Positions 8,635-16,714 of a stretch of DNA of 64,000 nt are shown here, piece after piece; position 1 is the first letter of the stretch; the number at the start of each line of letters is the position of its first letter. A program made the position numbers and the translations under genes. This DNA comes from Methanoregula boonei 6A8 (GTDB taxonomy: Archaea > Halobacteriota > Methanomicrobia > Methanomicrobiales > Methanospirillaceae). The stretch is taken from contig NC_009712.1 of the NCBI RefSeq assembly GCF_000017625.1, forward strand, positions 124,001-188,000, written 5' to 3'. The notes beneath the pieces are model-generated. The model did not search any database and had not been told where the DNA came from. It saw nothing but the letters and a program-made list of their open reading frames with translations.

Positions 8635-8808
8635 TTGGCGGGACGCAGCATGACCAGCGCTCTTTTAGAATGGTTCAGGGGAAGAAACAGGGAGGACCGG
8701 GGTTCGTATGATTTTACCGAGTCTCACCCGGTATGGAAGACCTGGTGGTTCTGGGGCGTTATTGTGGCCGCATGCATTTTTATTGTCTGGTTTTTCCGGG
8801 CTGCATAG
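8635..8808 (+). CDS. Trp-rich single-pass membrane microprotein
   Basis: A 57-residue ORF if started at TTG 8635, which has GAGGAG 6 bases upstream; starting at ATG 8650 gives 52 residues. A charged N-terminal half ends in a helix with five Trp (VWKTWWFWGVIVAACIFIV) and a final Arg. No family recognised. The clean hydrophobic helix and good ribosome site support coding. It lies downstream of trm5 after about 90 bases. Confidence 0.55.
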   Translation: MAGRSMTSALLEWFRGRNREDRGSYDFTESHPVWKTWWFWGVIVAACIFIVWFFRAA

Positions 8809-8947
8809 GGAAGATATCCGGTTTTTTTATGGAAGTCTGGCATCCCGGACGCCCGGGGGCTGGCCCGTGTTACTAAAAAAAATTGCATTATGCAATAAAA
8901 TGGGCCGGTACCGGGAAAATACCCGAAAAAAATGCACCTGAAAAAAA

Positions 8948-9241
8948 TTATGCACGTATTGTACGCTGTACGCCGGTATCGGTTATCTCGTAGGTGATAT
9001 CCCGCTTTTCCTTTTTTAACTGCCTGAGATCGGTCATTATTTCCTGTAACTGGTACTCCCGGTCCCGCGTTGCAATCGAATACGGTTTGTCCGGCTGGTG
9101 ATTTTCCGGGGTGATGGCAAGGAGTTCGCACGAATTGCGCTGCCGGGTAATTTTAAATTCAGAAATTTTGCTGAGATCTATTGATAAGGAGTCGCCGGTG
9201 TGAAACACCCCGACATGCCTGAATTTTACCAGTACGCTCAT
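8948..9241 (-). CDS. Hypothetical protein
   Basis: About 97 residues from the ATG at 9241. It reads as a soluble alpha/beta protein with a basic coiled C-terminal stretch (DLRQLKKEKRD) and an early segment SLSIDLSKISEFKITRQ. The frame stays open upstream to 9505 but that part has a skewed composition (Gly, His, Asn, Pro), so the short form is preferred. No known domain is recognised. Isolated gene, converging with the Trp-rich microprotein. Confidence 0.5.
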   Translation of the reverse strand: MSVLVKFRHVGVFHTGDSLSIDLSKISEFKITRQRNSCELLAITPENHQPDKPYSIATRDREYQLQEIMTDLRQLKKEKRDITYEITDTGVQRTIRA

Positions 9242-9663
9242 ATGGATCCCCAGCCGGCCCGGTCTCCATTTCCTGTATGCTGCATGCTTAAATCGTCCCT
9301 CATTCCCTTTGGCATGCAGCCCATGCCCTTTGGCCCAGGGGTAGAACGGACCGCTGTTCCCACGGTTTTTGTGGGGGTAATGCTGCTGCTCAGGGTATCC
9401 CTGCCCCGGTTCCCTGGTATTTCCTGTTTTAAGATAATAATTGGCTTCATGCCAAGCTGTGACATTTTCTTCCTCGTTTTTTTTAATTTCCCCGCCGGTC
9501 TCCACTCAATTATGGAAACCGGCCCGGCCTGTGCCGGTTATTACAGGGGCCGCACCTGGATCGTTTCGATCATGACAGAAAAGTAGGATATACGGAATGA
9601 TGCCGCCCTTTCATGATCGGTCGCGGGGCGCCACCAGCTGGTGACAGCTGATCCGTTATGCAT

Positions 9664-9849
9664 TCATCGCTCTGCTGTGATGAGGGGTAATTGGTCTGTG
9701 AGCTCATAGAGATATCTGTCAGGGTCCGGCGGCGGATCCCGGTCGGGGGACATATGGCAGGCTGCCCGTGCCGGGGCTTCCCTCACCACAAGCAGCCCGG
9801 AATCCTTCCGGTATCGGCGTTCAATACATACCTTCAACATGTCAGCCAT
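9664..9849 (-). CDS. Possible small protein
   Basis: A 61-codon ORF ending at 9664. An Arg-rich N-terminal helix is followed by a Pro/Asp-rich segment and a Leu-rich tail. No family match, no clear ribosome site, and the frame extends into the divergent aIF1A gene. It could be spurious. Confidence 0.28.
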   Translation of the reverse strand: MADMLKVCIERRYRKDSGLLVVREAPARAACHMSPDRDPPPDPDRYLYELTDQLPLITAER

Positions 9850-9873
9850 CACGTGTAGAACGTAGTTGGTTGA

Positions 9874-10215
9874 ATGGTTGGTTTTCACAGGAAAGATGAT
9901 ACAGGTGCAGCAGATCCGAATGCATTAAACCCGGATGGTACTCCGGTCTGCCGCGTTCGCCTGCCCAAAAAATGGAACAACGAACAGTTTGCCCGTGCTG
10001 AAACAATGCAGGGGGCAAACCATATCCGTGTCCAGTGCATGGACGGGGTCTCCCGCATGGGCAGGATTAAGGGAAAAATGAAAAAACGGCAGTGGATCCG
10101 GGAAGGCGACACCATCCTTATCGTGCCCTGGAGTTTTCAGGATGACAAGTGCGATATTATTTACCGGTATCTCAAGCCTCAGACCGATTGGCTGAGGAAG
10201 AACCGGTACATTTAA
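9874..10215 (+). CDS. eif1A: Translation initiation factor aIF1A
   Basis: A 113-residue OB-fold factor that binds the A site of the small ribosomal subunit and helps start-codon selection. Strong family marks: RVRLPKKWN, GANHIRVQCMDGVSRMGRIKGK and the WIREGDTILIVPWSFQDDK block near residues 74-92, ending in a C-terminal helix. Length is normal for archaeal aIF1A. Monocistronic by position. Confidence 0.96.
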   Translation: MVGFHRKDDTGAADPNALNPDGTPVCRVRLPKKWNNEQFARAETMQGANHIRVQCMDGVSRMGRIKGKMKKRQWIREGDTILIVPWSFQDDKCDIIYRYLKPQTDWLRKNRYI

Positions 10216-10432
10216 CCTGTTATTTCTTTTTTGTCTGTTTCCTTGGGGTCCGGGAGCTTTGCCGGACAGGTGGATACATGACGGTGCATGATGGTGCGGG
10301 TCAGGACCTCGGGCAAACGATTACACTTCCTTAAAGTTCAGGTCGGGAAGGAAGGCCGTTTCCTCAACCGATCTGTACTGAGGGGAGCCGCATGCCCCGG
10401 AACAGAACCCCTCAAGGTACATCGGGACCGGG
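10216..10432. other. Intergenic, no clear gene
   Basis: Stretch between aIF1A and the trm5-like tail fragment. Short open frames exist but show no recognisable family; a segment at 10288-10335 is faintly similar in translation to the Trm5 N-terminus (VRVRTSGK), not enough to call. Confidence 0.4.
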
Positions 10433-10495
10433 GTGCGATCGTACTTGCCGGGGAAGTGGCACGTTTTGTATGATATTGCGGCCGGGCGGGACTGA
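10433..10495 (+). pseudogene. Relic of a Trm5/Taw2-like 3' end
   Basis: Translates to VRSYLPGKWHVLYDIAAGRD and a stop. The intact trm5 in this window ends VRSYSAEKWHAVYDIAAR. The match covers the family's C-terminal signature (RSY, KWH, YDIAA) and is visible at the DNA level as well. No start or methyltransferase core precedes it, so it is a fragment of a lost paralogue or a partial duplication. Confidence 0.55.
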
Positions 10496-10500
10496 ATGGT

Positions 10501-10953
10501 TTACTCCGGTACCCGAGCGTTTGGCGGGTTATATTCTCTCTGTTGCCTGAGTCCCCCTTTCCTGAGGAGAAAGTACCCGGCGCAGAGTGCAATGATGATC
10601 GCAGCGATCCCGAACATATCCATGGGATCCGTGTTCACGGTGTCGAGAAGGATTACACTTCTTGCAATTGCGATGATGGCGATCATGATTACCACCTCAA
10701 CGTGGATCACCTTCTCGTTGATATATGCCACGACCGTTGCCAGCAGCTCGACACCGATCAGTACCAGAAGGAAGTACCCAAAGATGCCTAAAAGCTCGCT
10801 GTTTTCCAGGAGCAGCGGGGAATTGACAAAGAGCGCCTCGTACACAATGTAGATTAATTCTCCAAGCGAGCAGGCAACAATGATCGCAAAGAGTGTGATG
10901 AGGATGTAGTACACGATGGTCTCAAATTTTTTTAAGATTGTGGTCGCGTCCAT
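10501..10953 (-). CDS. PsiE-like phosphate-starvation-inducible membrane protein
   Basis: A 150-residue protein with four predicted membrane helices (IVYYILITLFAIIVACSL, the FGYFLLVLIGVELLATVV region, VVIMIAIIAIARSVILL and the AAIIIALCAGYFLL region). The IGVELLATVVAYI and HVEVVIMIAIIAIAR segments are typical of the PsiE family, whose molecular role is unknown. The ATG at 10953 starts just before the first helix; an upstream in-frame extension lacks family similarity. Divergent from the MarR regulator, so the operator between them may act on both. Confidence 0.8.
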   Translation of the reverse strand: MDATTILKKFETIVYYILITLFAIIVACSLGELIYIVYEALFVNSPLLLENSELLGIFGYFLLVLIGVELLATVVAYINEKVIHVEVVIMIAIIAIARSVILLDTVNTDPMDMFGIAAIIIALCAGYFLLRKGGLRQQREYNPPNARVPE

Positions 10954-11056
10954 AGCAAAATGTGTCCGAGCCGTGGATAAATAATCTCCGGGAAAAATTC
11001 CCGGGGTATTAGCGATATTGTCTACCCGGCCGTTGACCCGATCCGTACCTTTATAA

Positions 11057-11080
11057 TTAGGCATCCCCTAACTAATTAGG
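11057..11080. promoter_or_regulatory. Putative MarR operator (marR/psiE gap)
   Basis: Contains TTAGGCATCCCCTAA (11057-11071) and, overlapping it, CCTAACTAATTAGG (11067-11080), both inverted repeats. The half-site CCTAACTAA recurs, in the opposite orientation, upstream of lon at 11526-11534. It lies directly before the marR start at 11089, so autoregulation is likely. Confidence 0.5.
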
Positions 11081-11088
11081 ATCGATCT

Positions 11089-11508
11089 ATGGTGGACCTG
11101 CAGGAGCAGCTCTTCGAAGAGCTTGCAAAGCTCTCCCGGATGCGGGATGAATGCTCCTGCAGCATCTTCTCCGAGTGCGGGCTTTCGGAAATAACCGTTA
11201 GGCAGATCGCCTACCTCAGGACGATCGATGAGCAGGGGGATGTGACCTTCACGCGCCTTGCAGAGATCACCAACACCTCCAAGCCCACGGTCACCGAGAT
11301 GGTCAACCGGTTTGTCCGGATGGAGTGCGCGTGCCGGGCGCCATGTCCCGATGACGGGAGGATCAGCTACATCCACCTGACCGAGAAAGGAAAACAAATC
11401 GCAAGGGCAGAAAAAGCCGCCCTGCGCCGGCTGATCGAACGGATGGTCGAGACGCTTGACCAGGATGAACTGGATCTCCTGGTGGAGATCTTAAGGAAAG
11501 TCCGGTAA
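11089..11508 (+). CDS. MarR family transcriptional regulator
   Basis: A 139-residue winged-helix dimer-type regulator. The helix-turn-helix region TFTRLAEITNTSKPTVTEMV lies near residues 52-71, followed by a beta-wing with DDGRISYIHLTEKG, the MarR signature. N-terminal cysteines (ECSCSIFSECG, near residues 23-33) and others at about 84 and 88 (CACRAPC) are unusual and could bind metal or sense redox. It sits directly upstream of lon, and both genes have the same TTAGTTAGG-type motif in front of them, so it probably represses itself and lon. Confidence 0.88.
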   Translation: MVDLQEQLFEELAKLSRMRDECSCSIFSECGLSEITVRQIAYLRTIDEQGDVTFTRLAEITNTSKPTVTEMVNRFVRMECACRAPCPDDGRISYIHLTEKGKQIARAEKAALRRLIERMVETLDQDELDLLVEILRKVR

Positions 11509-11525
11509 TTTTTTTCGCCGGGCAA

Positions 11526-11548
11526 TTAGTTAGGTAAAATCAAACTAA
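11526..11548. promoter_or_regulatory. Putative MarR operator upstream of lon
   Basis: TTAGTTAGG at 11526-11534 and AAACTAA at 11542-11548 form an interrupted inverted repeat (TTAGTT / AACTAA) just before the lon start at 11563. The first half equals the reverse complement of CCTAACTAA in front of marR. Confidence 0.5.
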
Positions 11549-11562
11549 ATAACGGAGCAACA

Positions 11563-13947
11563 ATGCAGCAGGAAAGCAACGAAGACACCGCAGAAAAACT
11601 GGTTATACCCCTCTTTGAGATCGTGACGTACCCCGGGAGCCGGACAAAATTCCCGGTGGACCCGGTGACCGGAGGGTACCTTGTCGCCTCCCTTGCACAG
11701 GGAAACGAAGTGTTTGCCATCGGCCTCACGGTAAAAAGCGGAATCCGCCTGGCGGATCTCACCCCCGACTCGTTCTACGGGATCGGGAACCTTCTCCAGA
11801 TCACTCACGTCGAACCGGCAGACCATGGCTACCTGGTCAGCGCCGAAGCCGAACACCGGGTAAAGGCAGTTGCCCTTGCCGGGAAGGACGGCCACTTTAC
11901 CGCCCGGTGCGAAACCGTGCCGGATGCGGAGGACCTCACAGCCGACCTGCAGGAGAGGATACTTTCCGATATCAAGAGCACGATCTTCGAGATCAGCCAC
12001 CGCTTCTCCGGCTCCGGGCAGTTCACCCGGCCCATCGAACGGATGGAATCGGTAGACCGGATCATGGGATTTGTGATGCCGTTTCTGCCGGCAAACCTTG
12101 CCGAGAAGCAGGCGCTCCTTGAGATCTCGTCGAAGAAGGAACGGTACATCGGTTTTCTCGATCTCCTTATCAGGACCCGCGAGACTATCCGGATCCGGAT
12201 GGAGATGGCCGAGAAGGTCTCCGAGCGCGTGGGAAAATCCAACCGCGAGGCCATGCTCCGCGAGCAGCTTAAGGTGATCCAGGAGGAGCTGGGAGAAGGC
12301 GGGGAAGGGGCCGGCGATGCCGGGTACCGCGGGCGTGTCGAGGCCTCAAAGATGCCGGAGGATATCCGGAAAAAAGCCCTTGCTGAGGTGCACAAACTCG
12401 AGGCCGGCGGGCCCCAGAACCACGAGAGCACCGTGATCCGGAACTACCTCGACCTCCTGCTCGACCTTCCCTGGGTGACCGAGGAGAAAAAGAACATCGA
12501 TATCGCGGAGGCCCGGCGCGTGCTCGACAGCCACCACAACGGGCTTGAGAAGGTAAAGGAACGGATCGTCCAGCACCTTGCAGTCATGAAACTCCGGCAG
12601 GAGAAACAGGGCTCGATCCTCCTCTTTGCCGGCCCGCCCGGCACAGGGAAAACAAGCCTGGGCAAAAGTATTGCAGAAGCGCTCGGGCGAAAGTACGTCC
12701 GGGTGAGCCTTGGCGGCGTCCGCGACGAGGCCGAGATCCGCGGGCACCGCAGGACATATGTCGGGGCGCTGCCCGGGCGGATCATCCAGGGCATCAAGAG
12801 GGCAGGGACGAAAAACCCGGTCTTTATCCTGGACGAGATCGACAAGCTTGCCACCTCCTATGCGGGCGACCCGGCAAGCGCACTTCTCGAGGTTCTGGAC
12901 CCGGAGCAGAACAGCTCGTTCTCGGACCACTACCTTGAGGTGCCCTATGATCTCTCGGATGTACTCTTCATTGCAACGGCAAACTCCCTTGCCACGATTC
13001 CGGCACCCCTGCTCGACCGGATGGAACTCATCGAGATATCAGGTTATACGAAAAACGAGAAGTTTGCCATTGCAAAGGACCACCTGATTCCGGAGATCTT
13101 AAAAGAGCACGGCCTTGACACGGATAAGCTCCGGATCGAGGATGCCGCCCTGCGGGAGGTAATCGAGAAGTACACCCGGGAGGCCGGGGTCCGGTGGCTC
13201 AAGAAGCAGCTTGCTATGATCGCCCGGCATGTCTCTGAGAAGATAGTCTCCGGCACTGCAGAGCTGCCGTTTGTGGTCACGCCGGATAAGGTCTTTTCGA
13301 TTCTCGGGAAAGAACAGATCCGCCAGGAGGTGGCCAAAAAAGAGCCGGTGCCCGGCGTGGTGACGGGCCTAGCCTGGACTCCGGTGGGGGGGGAGATCCT
13401 CTTTATCGAGGGGACGTTCATGCCCGGGACCGGCAAGCTCACCCTCACGGGACAGCTCGGCGACGTGATGAAGGAGTCGGCTACGATCTCATCCAGCCTG
13501 ATCCGATCCCGGCTTGCGGGCAGTGGGAAGGGTTTCAACTTTATCGCAAGCGACATCCACATCCATGTGCCCTCGGGGGCGACCCCCAAGGACGGCCCGT
13601 CTGCCGGTATCACCATCTTTACGGCTCTTGCCTCGCTTATCACGGGAAAGACCGTGGACCCGGAGCTTGCGATGACCGGCGAGATCACACTCTCCGGAGC
13701 GGTGCTGCCGGTGGGCGGGATCAAGGAGAAGGTGCTTGCAGCCCACCGGGCAGGGATCAAAAAGATCCTCCTGCCCAAGGAGAACGAGCGCGATCTGCCC
13801 GATGTCCCTGAAGATGTCCGGGCCGAACTGGCCTTTGTGCCGGTCGGGAATGTGGAGGAGGTTCTCAAAGAGGCACTTGGGATCGAGCTTCCCCGCATTG
13901 TTGCCGTGCCGGCCGGGACCGGCCTTGTACCGGTCCAGAACGCCTGA
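11563..13947 (+). CDS. lon: ATP-dependent protease Lon, bacterial LonA type
   Basis: A 794-residue soluble protease degrading damaged and regulatory proteins. Order: N-terminal substrate-binding LAN domain (about 10-200), coiled region, AAA+ module with Walker A GPPGTGKTS at 357-365 and Walker B FILDEIDK, then the protease domain with catalytic Ser680 in KDGPSAG and Lys721 in GGIKEK. Archaea usually carry membrane-bound LonB; this one has no membrane segment and matches bacterial LonA in length and layout, suggesting old transfer from bacteria. Expressed from the promoter next to the marR-type operator. Confidence 0.96.
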   Translation: MQQESNEDTAEKLVIPLFEIVTYPGSRTKFPVDPVTGGYLVASLAQGNEVFAIGLTVKSGIRLADLTPDSFYGIGNLLQITHVEPADHGYLVSAEAEHRVKAVALAGKDGHFTARCETVPDAEDLTADLQERILSDIKSTIFEISHRFSGSGQFTRPIERMESVDRIMGFVMPFLPANLAEKQALLEISSKKERYIGFLDLLIRTRETIRIRMEMAEKVSERVGKSNREAMLREQLKVIQEELGEGGEGAGDAGYRGRVEASKMPEDIRKKALAEVHKLEAGGPQNHESTVIRNYLDLLLDLPWVTEEKKNIDIAEARRVLDSHHNGLEKVKERIVQHLAVMKLRQEKQGSILLFAGPPGTGKTSLGKSIAEALGRKYVRVSLGGVRDEAEIRGHRRTYVGALPGRIIQGIKRAGTKNPVFILDEIDKLATSYAGDPASALLEVLDPEQNSSFSDHYLEVPYDLSDVLFIATANSLATIPAPLLDRMELIEISGYTKNEKFAIAKDHLIPEILKEHGLDTDKLRIEDAALREVIEKYTREAGVRWLKKQLAMIARHVSEKIVSGTAELPFVVTPDKVFSILGKEQIRQEVAKKEPVPGVVTGLAWTPVGGEILFIEGTFMPGTGKLTLTGQLGDVMKESATISSSLIRSRLAGSGKGFNFIASDIHIHVPSGATPKDGPSAGITIFTALASLITGKTVDPELAMTGEITLSGAVLPVGGIKEKVLAAHRAGIKKILLPKENERDLPDVPEDVRAELAFVPVGNVEEVLKEALGIELPRIVAVPAGTGLVPVQNA

Positions 13948-14021
13948 TCGGGTAGGGGAGACCGGCAATAATTGTCCCTACCACAATCTCTATTTTTGCC
14001 GGGTCCCATACATTGGGAAGC

Positions 14022-14189
14022 ATGGTTCACCATATACTCCCTGCCTGTCCCGTCTGCCAGCGGGAGGATACCGTTGTTGTCCATGAGGATCTGGGCTCTG
14101 ACGGCCATTTCTGCATGTGCGCAGGTCCCGATGGCTGCGGCTCGACCTTTGTCATGAACCCTGACGGGTCGCTCTCCGATATTTTCTAA
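14022..14189 (+). CDS. Zinc-ribbon microprotein
   Basis: A 55-residue ORF with two cysteine pairs: CPVC near residues 9-12 and CMC/C near residues 35-43 (FCMCAGPDGCGSTF). The spacing suggests a single zinc ribbon with short beta strands. No family recognised. It lies about 75 bases after lon in the same direction and could be co-transcribed. The regular cysteine layout supports coding despite its small size. Confidence 0.6.
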   Translation: MVHHILPACPVCQREDTVVVHEDLGSDGHFCMCAGPDGCGSTFVMNPDGSLSDIF

Positions 14190-14303
14190 AAAGTATTCCG
14201 GGCCGGCACTTCAGCTGTTTTGGCTTTTTTCCCTTCCCTTTCCTTTTCTTCCGGCAGAACCGCTGCACGGTACAATTGCATGTTTTTTCCCGGAATTCAT
14301 CCA

Positions 14304-14315
14304 AATTATTTAAAT
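14304..14315 (+). promoter_or_regulatory. TATA-like box of the leader/decarboxylase transcript
   Basis: AATTATTTAAAT lies 25-36 bases upstream of the leader ORF start at 14340, so transcription would begin just before or at that ORF and run through a roughly 65-base leader before the decarboxylase start. Confidence 0.45.
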
Positions 14316-14339
14316 GGGAGGATATCAAAGGAAGCAAAT

Positions 14340-14408
14340 ATGCGCAGGAAACCGGATTATCCGAAGAGACTGCTGCAGTTTTTGAGACTGCAGAGGAGTA
14401 CACGATGA
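14340..14408 (+). CDS. Arg/Lys-rich leader peptide ORF
   Basis: A 22-codon ORF with six Arg and two Lys (starts MRRKPDYPKR). It has AAAGGAAG about 6 bases upstream of its ATG. Its TGA overlaps the ATG of the Orn/Lys/Arg decarboxylase as ATGA (14405-14408). Composition and position fit a regulatory leader peptide coupling translation of the decarboxylase to the supply of charged arginyl-tRNA or to arginine itself. The alternative is that the decarboxylase frame, also open here (…AQETGLSEETAAV…), begins further upstream; no ATG or GTG supports that before 14405. Confidence 0.5.
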   Translation: MRRKPDYPKRLLQFLRLQRSTR

Positions 14409-16714
14409 GTTCCCCAGAGCGGCTTGTTGTTGCGGTCATAGATGACGAGATCCATAAGGATACCCCTCATGGCAGGGCGATCAAACGGATTATCCGCGAC
14501 CTTGAAAAATATGAGATTTTTGTTGCCGATATTGCCTCGCCTGAGGATGCACGAACCGCGTATTCCAACCTCCCCTCGGTCAACTGCATCCTCATCGACT
14601 GGAACCTGGGTAACCGGGAGAAGGAGGCACAGCAGGACACGCTCAAACTGATCCGGCAGATCCGCTGCATCAACGAAGATCTCCCGATCTTCCTCATGGC
14701 AGAGCCCACAAGCGAGCCACCGATCGGGATCACGGTGGATGTACTCAAGGAGATTAACGAGTACCTCTACGTGATGGAGGACACCTCCGAGTTTATCGCC
14801 GGGCGTATCTCGGCTGCAGCAAAGCGGTACCAGGACCGGCTGCTGCCGCCGTTTTTCGGGGAACTCGTGAAGTTCTCCAAGGATTTCGAGTATTCCTGGC
14901 ACACGCCGGGCCATGCCGGTGGGACAGCGTTCCGCAAGACGCCCGCCGGGCGGCGGTTTTTCGAATTCTTCGGCGAACAGCTCTTCCGGTCCGATCTCTC
15001 CATCTCGGTCGGGGAGCTTGGCTCGCTTCTCGACCACTCCGGGCCGGTGGGCGAAGCCGAACGGTACGCCGCAAAGGTCTTCGGGGCCGACATGTCCTAT
15101 TTTGTGACAAACGGTACTTCAACGGCAAACAAGATCGTCTTTTTTGGCCGGGTTACCGAGAACGATGTTGTCCTTGTGGACCGGAACTGCCACAAATCGG
15201 CCGAGCATGCGCTCACCATGACTCACTCTGTCGCCGTGTACATGGTCCCGACCAGGAACCGGTACGGGATCATCGGCCCGATCCCGCCCTCCGATATGAC
15301 ACCGGCAGCTATCAGGAAAAAGATCGCTGCCTGCCCCTTAGCAAAAAACCTTCCCGACAAAACCCCGGTCCACGCGATTGTCACCAACTCGACCTATGAC
15401 GGCCTCTGCTACCATGCGGTGGAAGTGGAAAAGGAACTGGGAAAAAGCGTTGACAGCATCCATTTCGATGAGGCATGGTACGGCTATGCCCGGTTCAACC
15501 CGCTCTACCGCGACCGGTTTGCCATGCGGGACGGGGCAAAGGACAAGAAAGGCCCGACCGTCTTTGCCACCCAGTCAACCCACAAACTGCTCGCCGCGCT
15601 CTCGCAGGCGTCCATGGTCCATGTAAGAAACGGCCGTGTCCCGATCGAGCATGCCCGGTTCAACGAGGGGTTCATGATGCACAGCTCCACGTCCCCGCTC
15701 TACACGATCATCGCATCGCTGGACGTGTCCACCAAGATGATGGACGGGGCATCAGGAAGGCTGCTCACGACCGAGTCAATCGAGGAAGCAATCCGGTTCC
15801 GCCGCACGATGGCAAGAATCGAAAAGGAGATCGGGACCGGCAAGACCAGGACCGACTGGTGGTTCCCCATGTGGCAGCCGGACACCGTCACGGATCCGAA
15901 AACCAAAAAGAAGATCGCGTTTGCCACGGCACCCCTGGAGACCCTGCGGGATAACCCCTCGTGCTGGGTGCTGCACCCGAAGGATGCATGGCATGGCTTT
16001 GAGGACCTGCCCGACAACTACTGCATGCTCGATCCCATCAAGGTGACCGTGCTCACGCCCGGCGTCAAAGAGGATGGATCGCTTGCTGCATGGGGCATCC
16101 CGGCAGCCATTGTTGTCAAGTTTTTGGACACCCGGGGCATCATCAATGAGAAGTCCGGGGATTACTCGATCCTCTTCCTCTTCTCGATGGGGATCACGAA
16201 AGGCAAGTGGGGTACCCTTATTACCGAGCTCTTCGAGTTCAAACGCCGTTACGATGAGAACGCCCCGCTTGACGAGGTCTTCCCTGACCTTGTGGCACAG
16301 TGGCCGGATCGGTACGGCGGCATGACCCTGCCGGAGCTTGCGGCCCAGATGCACGCGTTCAAGCGCGACCACAACATGTGTGGATTGCTCCAGAAAGCGT
16401 TCTCGGCCCTTCCGGAGCCGGTGATCACGTACGCGGAATCCTACAAGAGACTCGTGCGGGACGAGGTAGAGCAGATACCGGTTGCGCAGGCGGCAAACCG
16501 CATCGTGGCAACAGGTATCGTGCCCTACCCGCCGGGCATCCCGCTGCTTGCACCTGGCGAGAAGACCGGGCCAAAGACCGGCCCGGTGCTCCAGTACCTG
16601 CTCTCGCTGCAGGATTTTGACCGGCGCTTCCCCGGCTTTGAGCACGACACCCACGGGATCGAGAGCATCAAAGGTGAATACAGGATGATCTGTGTAAAGG
16701 AGAAGAAACGATGA
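14405..16714 (+). CDS. PLP-dependent Orn/Lys/Arg decarboxylase, probably arginine
   Basis: A 769-residue fold-type I decarboxylase of the AdiA/CadA/SpeC family, turning a basic amino acid into a polyamine precursor and CO2 while consuming a proton. Order: N-terminal receiver-like wing domain (about 1-130), PLP core with Asp355 in HFDEAWYGY and the PLP lysine Lys394 in STHKLL, then the C-terminal domain. Length equals bacterial AdiA. GAGGAG precedes the ATG at 14405. The antiporter gene overlaps its stop by ATGA. Arginine is favoured by the antiporter and the Arg-rich leader, but lysine or ornithine cannot be excluded from sequence alone. Confidence 0.9.
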   Translation: MSSPERLVVAVIDDEIHKDTPHGRAIKRIIRDLEKYEIFVADIASPEDARTAYSNLPSVNCILIDWNLGNREKEAQQDTLKLIRQIRCINEDLPIFLMAEPTSEPPIGITVDVLKEINEYLYVMEDTSEFIAGRISAAAKRYQDRLLPPFFGELVKFSKDFEYSWHTPGHAGGTAFRKTPAGRRFFEFFGEQLFRSDLSISVGELGSLLDHSGPVGEAERYAAKVFGADMSYFVTNGTSTANKIVFFGRVTENDVVLVDRNCHKSAEHALTMTHSVAVYMVPTRNRYGIIGPIPPSDMTPAAIRKKIAACPLAKNLPDKTPVHAIVTNSTYDGLCYHAVEVEKELGKSVDSIHFDEAWYGYARFNPLYRDRFAMRDGAKDKKGPTVFATQSTHKLLAALSQASMVHVRNGRVPIEHARFNEGFMMHSSTSPLYTIIASLDVSTKMMDGASGRLLTTESIEEAIRFRRTMARIEKEIGTGKTRTDWWFPMWQPDTVTDPKTKKKIAFATAPLETLRDNPSCWVLHPKDAWHGFEDLPDNYCMLDPIKVTVLTPGVKEDGSLAAWGIPAAIVVKFLDTRGIINEKSGDYSILFLFSMGITKGKWGTLITELFEFKRRYDENAPLDEVFPDLVAQWPDRYGGMTLPELAAQMHAFKRDHNMCGLLQKAFSALPEPVITYAESYKRLVRDEVEQIPVAQAANRIVATGIVPYPPGIPLLAPGEKTGPKTGPVLQYLLSLQDFDRRFPGFEHDTHGIESIKGEYRMICVKEKKR

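Noticed and set aside
8621-8653. Ten-codon ORF upstream of the Trp-rich microprotein
   Set aside because: Too short and without conserved features; its AGGAG better serves as the ribosome site of the TTG start at 8635.
8882-8896. Palindrome ATTGCATTATGCAAT as a terminator hairpin
   Set aside because: A one-base loop cannot form a stable hairpin; an operator is possible but nothing supports it.
9242-9505. 88-codon N-terminal extension of the hypothetical protein at 8948
   Set aside because: Skewed Gly/His/Asn/Pro composition unlike the remainder; the ATG at 9241 gives a coherent protein.
10954-11064. N-terminal extension of the PsiE-like protein
   Set aside because: It covers the putative operator and promoter, and family proteins start close to the first helix at 10953.
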